Source of the DNA: Burkholderia diffusa
Lineage (GTDB): Bacteria; Pseudomonadota; Gammaproteobacteria; Burkholderiales; Burkholderiaceae
Assembly (NCBI RefSeq): GCF_902499115.1
Contig: NZ_CABVPN010000008.1
Span: forward strand, 124,001 to 188,000
DNA length: 64,000 bases
Direction of reading: 5' to 3'
Part shown: positions 26,109 to 33,400 of the stretch, one piece after another
How the letters are laid out: every line of letters begins with the position of its first letter
How positions within the stretch are numbered: position 1 is the stretch's first letter
Notes under the pieces: model-generated
Seen by the model: the letters and a program-made list of their open reading frames with translations, nothing else
Database searches by the model: none
Told to the model about the DNA's origin: nothing
Program-made: the position numbers and the translations under genes

Positions 26109-26807
26109 CTATTCGTCGCCCGACAACCCGTTGCCTTCCTCGAATCGCGTGACGCACGACAGCCCGCGCAGCTTGTCGCAGATCGCGCGGTATTCGAGAT
26201 CCGACACGCGCCCGAGCGCGATGCGCACCTCGTCGTGCTCGCCCGTGTCGTCGGCGCGCTGCACGATGAATTGCTTCACGCGCGCGCTGTCGGGGCCGAG
26301 GGCCGCGTGCAGCGAATCGAACGTCAGCGCGCCGCCCACCACCGTCAGCGCGAGCTGACGCCGTTGCCGCACCGTGAAGTAGCGCCGCTCGAGCGGCTTG
26401 ATGCCGGCCAGGATGATCAGGATGATGATCGTCGCGGAAATCGACGCGACGTACAGTCCGCCGCCCACCGCGAGGCCGATCGCGGCGACCGACCACAGGC
26501 TCGCGGCGGTCGTCAGCCCGCGCACGATCTCGCCGCGCAGCAGGATCGAACCCGCGCCGAGGAAACCGATGCCCGACACCACCTGCGCGGCGATCCGCGA
26601 CGGATCGAGCACGATGTGGTCGCTGCTGCCCAGCACATCGGCGAAACCGAACGCCGACACGATCATGATGAGCGTCGAGCCGACACAGACCAGCATGTGC
26701 GTGCGCAGGCCGGCCGCCCACGAAAGGCGCTCCCGCTCGAAGCCGATGACACTGCCGAGCGCGGCCGCGAGAACCAGCCGCATCACGAGTTCCAGGTTGC
26801 CGAGCAT
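26109..26807 (-). CDS. MgtC/SapB-family membrane protein
   Basis: 232 aa. The N-terminal membrane domain has about four to five helices and the family motif LGSVIGFERERLSWAAGLRTHMLVCVGS (residues 18-45); QVVSGIGFLGAGSILLRG and GLTTAASLWSVAAIGLAVGGG are also diagnostic. A soluble ACT-like C-terminal domain (about 150-232) follows. MgtC proteins are tied to growth in low magnesium and to intracellular survival; the mechanism (ATP synthase inhibition in Salmonella) is not assumed here. ATG 26807 follows GGAGAGA. The next gene diverges 105 bp away. Confidence 0.9.
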   Translation of the reverse strand: MLGNLELVMRLVLAAALGSVIGFERERLSWAAGLRTHMLVCVGSTLIMIVSAFGFADVLGSSDHIVLDPSRIAAQVVSGIGFLGAGSILLRGEIVRGLTTAASLWSVAAIGLAVGGGLYVASISATIIILIILAGIKPLERRYFTVRQRRQLALTVVGGALTFDSLHAALGPDSARVKQFIVQRADDTGEHDEVRIALGRVSDLEYRAICDKLRGLSCVTRFEEGNGLSGDE

Positions 26808-26912
26808 CCGATTTCTCTCCTGTTTTGAGGACGGCCGCGCGGAATGGTTTATCCTTGGCCCCGGCCGCGCCGCTCCGCGCCGACTCAATTCGATCCAAGC
26901 GCTCAACCCGCC

Positions 26913-28022
26913 ATGTCCGTTCCCGATTCCGCTTCCGCCCAGGCCGCCCGATTGCGCGACCATTTTGCGCACGTCATCCTGCCGATCTGGCAGGGTTCAG
27001 GGTTCGACCAGACGCTGCGGCTTCCGTTCGAGGCCGTCGATCCGGCCACCCATGCACCGCTGCCCGTCACCCGTTATCGCGCAATGGCATGCGCGCGACA
27101 ACTGTTCGTGTTCGCGCAGGCCGGCCACACCGCGCACGCGGCCACGCTGTTCGACTCGCTGTGCAGCCGCTTCCGCGACCCGCGCCACGGCGGCTGGTTC
27201 TACAGCGTCGATGCACAAGGCGCGCCGCTCGACACGACCAAGGACCTTTATACGCATGCGTTCGTCGTGTTCGCGTGCGCCGCATGGCATGCGGCGTCGG
27301 GCGACACCGCGGCGCGCACGGTCGCCGAGGACACCGCCGCGCTGATCCAGGACCGCTTCGCGCCGCAGCCGGGCGACGCGCTGCTCGACGCCGCGCGTCA
27401 CGCCGATTTCTCGTCATCGGGCAGCGGCGCGCTGCAGAACCCGTTGATGCACTTGACCGAAGCATGGCTTGCGGCCGCCGATGCATTCGGCGATGCGGCG
27501 TTCGACGATGCGCTCCTGCGCACCGCGCAGGCCGTCGAGCGCACGTTCGTCGATACGGCGACCGGCTGCATCGCCGAATTGCCGCTCGGGGCAACCGACA
27601 ACCGCTTCGAGCCCGGCCATCAGTTCGAATGGTTCTATCTGGTCGATGCGGCCGGCGCGCGTCTCGCGCAAACCGGGCTCCCCGACGCACTCGCGCGCGC
27701 GTTCGCATTCGCCGAGCAGCACGGGATCGATCCGCGCACGGGCGCCGTGTGTGCGGCAGTCGACGCGCAAGGCGCATGCATCGACGGCACGCAACGGATC
27801 TGGGCGCAGACCGAATACCTGCGCGCGCTCGCCATGCACGGCGGCACGCCGGCCTCCGCGCCGCTCGCGCAGCAGATCGAGCGCTTCGCCGCCCGCTTCC
27901 TGCATCCGCGCGGCTGGTTCGAGTGCAAGACGGCCGACGGGCAGGTGTCGCGCGCCGACATGCCGTCGACGACGCCCTACCACCTCGCGACAGCTTACGC
28001 GGCGCTGCCCGCCGTTTCGTAA
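26913..28022 (+). CDS. AGE-family epimerase/isomerase
   Basis: 369 aa, the length of N-acylglucosamine 2-epimerase and bacterial aldose-ketose isomerases (YihS, mannose isomerase). The fold is an (alpha/alpha)6 barrel. Conserved elements include VTRYRAMACARQLFVFAQAG, the motif RDPRHGGWFYSVD, DLYTHAFVVFACAAW, and FEPGHQFEWFYLV with catalytic His candidates. The final segment STTPYHLATAY is also typical. The substrate sugar cannot be told. The C-terminus overlaps the convergent chemoreceptor gene by 28 bases. Confidence 0.88.
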   Translation: MSVPDSASAQAARLRDHFAHVILPIWQGSGFDQTLRLPFEAVDPATHAPLPVTRYRAMACARQLFVFAQAGHTAHAATLFDSLCSRFRDPRHGGWFYSVDAQGAPLDTTKDLYTHAFVVFACAAWHAASGDTAARTVAEDTAALIQDRFAPQPGDALLDAARHADFSSSGSGALQNPLMHLTEAWLAAADAFGDAAFDDALLRTAQAVERTFVDTATGCIAELPLGATDNRFEPGHQFEWFYLVDAAGARLAQTGLPDALARAFAFAEQHGIDPRTGAVCAAVDAQGACIDGTQRIWAQTEYLRALAMHGGTPASAPLAQQIERFAARFLHPRGWFECKTADGQVSRADMPSTTPYHLATAYAALPAVS

Positions 28023-29623
28023 CCGGCGTCGGCAAACGACGACGACGCGCGCTCGTCGCGAAGACCGCGAGCCGCGCGCGCGTCGCCCAGTTCGAACACC
28101 GACACCGCCTGCATCAGGTGCGCGGTCTGGTCGTTCAGCGACGCGGCCGCCGCCGCGACTTCCTCCACCAGCGCCGCGTTCTGCTGCGTCAACTGGTCCA
28201 TCTGCGTGACCGCCTGATTGACCTGCTCGATGCCGACGCTCTGCTCGACCGACGCGGCCGTGATCTCCGACATGGTCTGCACGACCCGCGTGATCGACGC
28301 CGATACCGTCCGCATCGCGTCGCCCGCCCGTTCGACGAGTTCCGAGCCGCCGTCGATCTGCGTGACCGACTCCTCGATCAGCGCCTTGATCTCCTTCGCC
28401 GATTGCGCGCTGCGCTGCGCGAGCGAGCGCACTTCGCCCGCGACCACCGCGAAGCCGCGCCCCTGCTCGCCGGCCCGCGCGGCCTCGACCGCCGCGTTCA
28501 GCGCGAGGATGTTGGTCTGGAACGCGATGCCGTCGATCACCGAGATGATCTCCGCGATGCGCCCGGAGCTTTGGGCGATGGCCCGCATCCGGTCGATCAC
28601 GCTGTCGACCACGCCGCCGCCGTGACGCGTCGCGTCGAGCGCCGCGTCGGCCAGCGCGCTGGCCGCACGCGCGCTGTCGGTGTTCTGGCGAACGGTCGCG
28701 GTCAGTTCCTCCATGCTCGCGGCGGTTTGCTCGAGCGACGCGGCCTGGGTGCCCGTGCGCGCGGACAGGTCCGCGTTGCCGCCGGCGATCTCGCCCGCGC
28801 CGAGGTGGATCGCATCGGACGCGTGACGCACGGTGCGCACGGTGTCAGCGATGCTCGCCTGCATCGCGGCAAGGCCGCGCAACATCCGGTCGATCTCGAA
28901 CACGCCGCCTGCCCGCACGGCTTCGTCGAGCCGGCCCTGCGCGATGCGCTCGAAATGGCGGCCGGCTTCGTCCAGCGGCGCGACCACCGCGCGCCGCGCG
29001 GCAGCGTAAATCGCCGCGCTCGCCGCGAGCATCGCCGCCAGCAGCACGACGCCGACCCACTTGAACCACTGAATCCCGCTATCGATCGTGGCGAGCGCGT
29101 CGCGGCTCGACGCGGCGCCGTAGTCGGCGAAGCGGTGCAGCTCGGCGAGGTACGCGTCCTGGAAACCCTGTGTCGGCTGGTCGAGGAACGCCTGGATGTT
29201 GTCGGCGTCGAGGAACTGCACGAGTTCGCCCAGCGCGCCGCGCAGCGCGCGATAGCGCTCGGCGAGCGCCGCTACGCGCGCACGGTTCGTCGCGTCGACG
29301 GCCTGCGCGGCCGTCAGCGCGGAGAACGCCTTGTCCGCTTCGGCGAGCGACGCGCTGGCATGGCGGATGATCTCGTCGGGCTTCGGGCCGCCGCGTACCA
29401 TCCGCGTGCCCGCGCGCGACAGGTTCACGCGTGCGTCGAGCAGGCGCTCGGTCGCCTGGCTGGCCGCGTCGACCTGCCCGATCGCGACGTTCGACAGATC
29501 GTCGACGCCGCTGCGCGTCGATGCGAGCGCCCAGAAGCCGAGTGCCTCGATCGCGAACAGAAAGAGGCAAAACACGGTCAACACGCCGAGCAGACCCGAC
29601 GCGAGCTTGATTTTTCCGAACAT
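27995..29623 (-). CDS. Methyl-accepting chemotaxis protein
   Basis: 542 aa in the Tar/Tsr topology: cytoplasmic start, TM1 (about residues 7-30), a periplasmic ligand-binding four-helix bundle (about 31-190), TM2 (about 191-215, WFKWVGVVLLAAMLAASAAIYAA), HAMP, then the long signalling helix. The CheA/CheW-binding hairpin reads IDGIAFQTNILALNAAVEAARAGEQGRGFAVVA, essentially invariant. The ligand is unknown. ATG 29623 is chosen as the start of the first helix. The stop lies within the end of the epimerase gene on the other strand. Confidence 0.93.
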   Translation of the reverse strand: MFGKIKLASGLLGVLTVFCLFLFAIEALGFWALASTRSGVDDLSNVAIGQVDAASQATERLLDARVNLSRAGTRMVRGGPKPDEIIRHASASLAEADKAFSALTAAQAVDATNRARVAALAERYRALRGALGELVQFLDADNIQAFLDQPTQGFQDAYLAELHRFADYGAASSRDALATIDSGIQWFKWVGVVLLAAMLAASAAIYAAARRAVVAPLDEAGRHFERIAQGRLDEAVRAGGVFEIDRMLRGLAAMQASIADTVRTVRHASDAIHLGAGEIAGGNADLSARTGTQAASLEQTAASMEELTATVRQNTDSARAASALADAALDATRHGGGVVDSVIDRMRAIAQSSGRIAEIISVIDGIAFQTNILALNAAVEAARAGEQGRGFAVVAGEVRSLAQRSAQSAKEIKALIEESVTQIDGGSELVERAGDAMRTVSASITRVVQTMSEITAASVEQSVGIEQVNQAVTQMDQLTQQNAALVEEVAAAAASLNDQTAHLMQAVSVFELGDARAARGLRDERASSSFADAGYETAGSAA

Positions 29624-29894
29624 GGGGGAGATTCCTGGAAAGGCGACGATGGAGCAATGCCCCGGCATTAGCGGCATTTCTTCGTCGGACTTTAGGAATG
29701 CGGGTGAGAAGCGGCCGGCCGAGCCCCGCCATTGCCGCCGAATCGCCAGCAAACGAGAACGATGTGCGCGTTCGACGCAATAATCGCGTCGCATCGCGCC
29801 GGCCATTGTGCGAAATGCGGACGAATTTCCTTGCTTATCCGCAGCCCCCTTCCTAGAGTTCAGCGCAAGCGGACACGCATTGCGAGGGCAGTCG

Positions 29895-30338
29895 ATGACG
29901 GACATCACGGACCACGCGCGCGGCGCATTGCGCGCGCAACCGTTCAGCATGCTGCTGGGCACGGAGCTGATGCATATCGGCGACAACGAAGTGTCGCTGT
30001 GCCTGCCCGTGCGGGAAGAACTGCGGCAGCAGCACGGCTTCGTGCACGGCGGCGTGATCGGCTACCTCGCCGACAACGCGCTGACGTTCGCAGGCGCGCT
30101 CGTGCTCGGCCCGCGCGTCATCACCGCCGAATACAAGATCAACTACCTGCGGCCCGCCGTGAACGGCACGCTCGTCGCGCGCGCGAAGGTCGTCTACGCG
30201 GGGCGGCACCAGGCGACCTGCCAGTGCCATGTGTTCGTCATCGACGGCGATCACGAGCGGCTCGTCGCGATCGCGCAAGGCACGATCAATCGCGTCGGCG
30301 ACGGCAAGATGCCGGATGCGCCGGAGGAAACGGCGTGA
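29895..30338 (+). CDS. PaaI-family hotdog-fold thioesterase
   Basis: 147 aa. A single hotdog domain with the motif HGFVHGGVIGYLADNALTFAG (residues about 48-68); the Gly-Gly and the Asp are the active-site region of PaaI/YigI-type thioesterases, which hydrolyse phenylacetyl- or other acyl-CoA esters. AEYKINYLRPAVNG is also conserved. ATG 29895 is preceded by GCGAGGGCAG. It lies alone between the divergent chemoreceptor gene and the convergent CoA-transferase gene. Confidence 0.88.
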   Translation: MTDITDHARGALRAQPFSMLLGTELMHIGDNEVSLCLPVREELRQQHGFVHGGVIGYLADNALTFAGALVLGPRVITAEYKINYLRPAVNGTLVARAKVVYAGRHQATCQCHVFVIDGDHERLVAIAQGTINRVGDGKMPDAPEETA

Positions 30339-30612
30339 ATGGTCCCGGACGCAAAGGCCATCGGATTACCTGCCGGCGTCGTCCTGACGATCGCGCCCCG
30401 TGCCTGTGATGCGACATCGCAACCACCAGCCGCGGCACGCGCGACGCGCACCGTCCGGTTCCATCGCTTCATCGCGGCAGCGATAGACGGCGTCGCGATC
30501 ACGGCGACCGACTGCGACGTCCAGCACGATCACTTCCGCTCGATCCGCCCGGCAAGCCGGGATTTGAACGGGTCGTGTCGAACCGAATCCGCGGATCGAC
30601 GCTTCGGCCGAC

Positions 30613-31665
30613 CTATTCCGCAGTGCCCGCTTTCAACGGCAGAAACCGCGGCGCCACGCGCGCCCGAACGTTACCGCTCGCGTCGGTGCGGTAAATCCCG
30701 CGCGCCGCATTGTGCGGATGCTCGACCGCGTCGGCCACGCTCAGCACCGGCGCGAAACACACGTCGGTGCCTTCGAGCAGCGCGCGCCAGTGCGCGGACG
30801 GCTGCTGCGCGAACATGTCGGCAAAACGCGCCTTCAGCGCCGGCCAGCGTGCGCGATCGTACTGCGACGCCGGATCGACGTCGGTCAACCCGAGCCGCTC
30901 GACCAGCAGCGCGTAGAACGGCGGCTCCAGCGCACCGATCGTCACGCATTCGCCGTCCGCGCAGCGATACACGTCGTAAAACGGCGCATCGTGGAAGAGG
31001 CTCGGCTGCGTGCCATCGAGCTGCCCGTTCGCGCGCGCCCACAGCGCGAGCGAGCCGAGCATCGACACGATGTCGACGATCGCGCCGTCGACCACGCGCC
31101 CCGGGCCGCCGCCGCGCACGTCGAACAGCGCGCAGATGATCCCGAATGCGAGCCCGAGCGCGCCGCCGGCATCGCCGACGACGGTCGGCGGCACGCCCGG
31201 CCGGCCGTCGCGCGGCGCGGACAGCGACAGCAGCCCCGTCAGCGCGACGTAGTTCAGGTCGTGCCCGGCGGCCGTCGCGAGCGGTCCGTCCTGGCCCCAG
31301 CCCGTCATCCGTCCGTACACGAGCTTCGGATTGTCGCGTGCGCAATCGTCCGGGCCGAGACCGAGGCGCTCCATCACACCGGGCCGCAGCCCCTCGATCA
31401 GCGCGTCGGCCTGCGCGATCAGCGCGAGCGCCGCATCGCGGCCGGCCGGTGTCTTCAGATCGAGTTCGACGATCGTCTTGCCTTCGCGCAGCAGGTCGCC
31501 GTCGCGGCCCTGCAGCGCGTCCGGCGCGCTGGTGCGGCCCGCGGGACGCGCGATCAGCGTGATGCGCGCCCCCATCCCGGCGAGCATCCAGCCCGCGAGC
31601 GGGCCGGGGCCGAGGCCTTCGAATTCGACGATGTGGACGCCGGAAAGCGGGACACCAAGCGACAT
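30613..31665 (-). CDS. CaiB/BaiF (AMACR-like) CoA transferase/racemase
   Basis: 350 aa. It carries the type III CoA-transferase fold, with GVHIVEFEGLGPGPLAGWMLAGMGA at the N-terminus, EGLRPGVMERLGLGPDD, and VVGDAGGALGLAFGI, where the Asp corresponds to the catalytic aspartate of alpha-methylacyl-CoA racemase. The length (under 380) favours the racemase branch over CaiB proper. AGGAGA precedes ATG 31665. A 49-bp hairpin repeat array begins 13 bp upstream of the start codon, an unusual leader or promoter. Confidence 0.87.
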   Translation of the reverse strand: MSLGVPLSGVHIVEFEGLGPGPLAGWMLAGMGARITLIARPAGRTSAPDALQGRDGDLLREGKTIVELDLKTPAGRDAALALIAQADALIEGLRPGVMERLGLGPDDCARDNPKLVYGRMTGWGQDGPLATAAGHDLNYVALTGLLSLSAPRDGRPGVPPTVVGDAGGALGLAFGIICALFDVRGGGPGRVVDGAIVDIVSMLGSLALWARANGQLDGTQPSLFHDAPFYDVYRCADGECVTIGALEPPFYALLVERLGLTDVDPASQYDRARWPALKARFADMFAQQPSAHWRALLEGTDVCFAPVLSVADAVEHPHNAARGIYRTDASGNVRARVAPRFLPLKAGTAE

Positions 31666-31677
31666 ACGATTCTCCTG

Positions 31678-31971
31678 TCGACCCGCGTTGGCGCTTTAGC
31701 GCTTACGCGGGTCCCATGCTTCGCGGTCGACCCGCGTTAGTGCTTCAGCGCTTACGCGGGTCCCATGCTTCGCGGTCGACCAGCGTTAGTGCTTCAGCAC
31801 TTACGCGGGTCCCATGCTTCGCGGTCGACCAGCGTTCGTGCTTTAGCGCTTACGCGGGCCCCATGCTTCGCGGTCGACCAGCGTTCGTGCTTTGACACTT
31901 ACGCTGGTCCCATGCTTCGCGGTCGACCAGCGTTAGCGCCTTAGCGCCTACGCGGGCCCCATCCGTTGCGG
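31678..31971. repeat. Six tandem 49-bp units, each with a long hairpin
   Basis: The units start at 31678, 31727, 31776, 31825, 31874 and 31923, all exactly 49 bp, followed by a partial seventh (TCGATCCGCG). Each contains GACC(C/A)GCGT and ACGC(G/T)GG(T/C)C as outer arms, an inner (GCGCT/AGCGC-like) stem and an invariant linker around CCATGCTTCGCGG. Unit 5 changes both outer arms (GACCAGCGT with ACGCTGGTC) and unit 3 both inner arms (GTGCT with AGCAC). The 49-bp period is not a multiple of three. It lies immediately upstream of the CaiB-like gene. Confidence 0.9.
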
Positions 31972-32096
31972 TCGATCCGCGATGACTCAAGCCAGCGCGA
32001 ACCGCGTGCATCATGACCGCAATGCGCTTCAACGCACCGGCACGGTCACCGATGCGACGCGTTGCGTCGCGAATTGCCGTCATCACACGTGCGCCA

Positions 32097-32136
32097 AACG
32101 AAAAATCCCTGCGCAGCAGGTCCGCTTCGCAGGGAT
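32097..32136 (-). terminator. Rho-independent terminator of the prp operon
   Basis: On the minus strand ATCCCTGCG (32136-32128) pairs with CGCAGGGAT (32113-32105) around a 14-base loop, followed by a T-run (32105-32101). It lies 48 bp after the prpF stop codon. Confidence 0.85.
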
Positions 32137-32183
32137 CAGTCCGTTTCAGCACTGCAGGGTTGCGCGCGCGAACCGCGACACAC

Positions 32184-33374
32184 TCAGAACGCATCCCCCG
32201 GCACCCGCACCCAGCCTTCCATCAGCACACGCGCGCTGCGGCTCATGATCGCCTTCGTGACGGTCCATTCGCCCTTTTCGAGCCGGGCTTCCGCGCCGAC
32301 GCGCAGCGTGCCCGATGGATGGCCGAAGCGCACCGCGTTGCGTTCACCGCCGCCCGCCGCCAGGTTGACGAGCGTGCCGGGAATCGCCGCGGCCGTGCCG
32401 ATCGCGACCGCCGCCGTGCCCATCATCGCGTGGTGCAGCTTGCCCATCGACATCGCGCGCACCAGCAGGTCGACGTCGCCCGCATTCACGCGCTTGCCGC
32501 TCGACGCGACGTAATCGGCCGGCTTCGCGACGAACGCGACCTTGGGCGTGTGCTGACGCGTCGCGATCTCGTCGAGCGTGTCGATCAGGCCCATGCGCAG
32601 CGCGCCATGCGCGCGGATCGTCTCGAACTTCTCGAGCGCCTTCGCGTCGCCGTTGATCGCGTCCTGCAACTCCGTGCCCGTATAGCCGATCGCCTCGGCC
32701 TCGACGAAGATGGTCGGAATCCCCGCGTTGATCATGGTCGCCTTCAGGATGCCGATGCCCGGCACGACGAGGTCGTCGACGAGGTTGCCGGTCGGGAACA
32801 TCGAGCCGCCCGAGCCTTCTTCCTCGGCGGCCGGGTCCATGAACTCGAGCTGCACTTCGGCGGCCGGAAACGTGACGCCGTCCAGCTCGAAATCGCCCGT
32901 CTCCTGCACCGCGCCGTTCGTGATCGGTACGTGCGCGACGATCGTCTTGCCGATGTTCGCCTGCCAGATACGCACGGTCGCGATGCCGTCGCGCGGCACG
33001 CGCGACGCATCGACGAGGCCACCGCTGATCGCGAACGGGCCGACGGCCGCCGACAGGTTGCCGCAGTTGCCGGTCCAGTCGACGAACGCGCGCTCGATCG
33101 AGACCTGCCCGAATAGGTAGTCGACGTCGTGACCGGGCCGCGTGCTCTTCGACACGATCACCGTCTTGCTGGTCGACGACGTCGCGCCACCCATCCCGTC
33201 GATCTGCTTGCCGTACGGATCGGGGCTGCCGATCACGCGCAGCAGCAGCGCGTCGCGTGCGGCGCCCGGCGCCTGCGCGGCGTCTGGCAGATCCTGCAGC
33301 CGGAAGAACACGCCCTTGCTGGTGCCGCCGCGGATGTACGTCGCCGGAATCCTGATTTGAGGAATGTGAGCCAT
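32184..33374 (-). CDS. prpF: 2-methylaconitate cis-trans isomerase
   Basis: 396 aa, the family length. PrpF isomerises the methylaconitate made by AcnD so that it can be hydrated to 2-methylisocitrate in the propionate (2-methylcitrate) cycle. The N-terminus RIPATYIRGGTSKGVFFR is the family signature and DWTGNCGNLSAAVG holds the active-site Cys. It is the last gene of prpB-prpC-acnD-prpF, 26 bp after acnD, and is followed by a terminator. ATG 33374 is chosen because it opens this conserved N-terminus. Confidence 0.95.
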   Translation of the reverse strand: MAHIPQIRIPATYIRGGTSKGVFFRLQDLPDAAQAPGAARDALLLRVIGSPDPYGKQIDGMGGATSSTSKTVIVSKSTRPGHDVDYLFGQVSIERAFVDWTGNCGNLSAAVGPFAISGGLVDASRVPRDGIATVRIWQANIGKTIVAHVPITNGAVQETGDFELDGVTFPAAEVQLEFMDPAAEEEGSGGSMFPTGNLVDDLVVPGIGILKATMINAGIPTIFVEAEAIGYTGTELQDAINGDAKALEKFETIRAHGALRMGLIDTLDEIATRQHTPKVAFVAKPADYVASSGKRVNAGDVDLLVRAMSMGKLHHAMMGTAAVAIGTAAAIPGTLVNLAAGGGERNAVRFGHPSGTLRVGAEARLEKGEWTVTKAIMSRSARVLMEGWVRVPGDAF

Positions 33375-33400
33375 GTTTGCGTTGTCCCTGTGTGACCCGG

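Larger units (their letters stand above)
31666..32183. other. 518-bp gap between prpF and the CaiB-like gene
   Basis: Reading with both genes (leftward) the gap holds a strong terminator just after prpF (32097-32136), about 125 bp with no recognised feature (31982-32096), and then the 49-bp hairpin array (31678-31971) up to the ribosome-binding site of the CaiB-like gene. No open frame of note fits. Confidence 0.75.
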
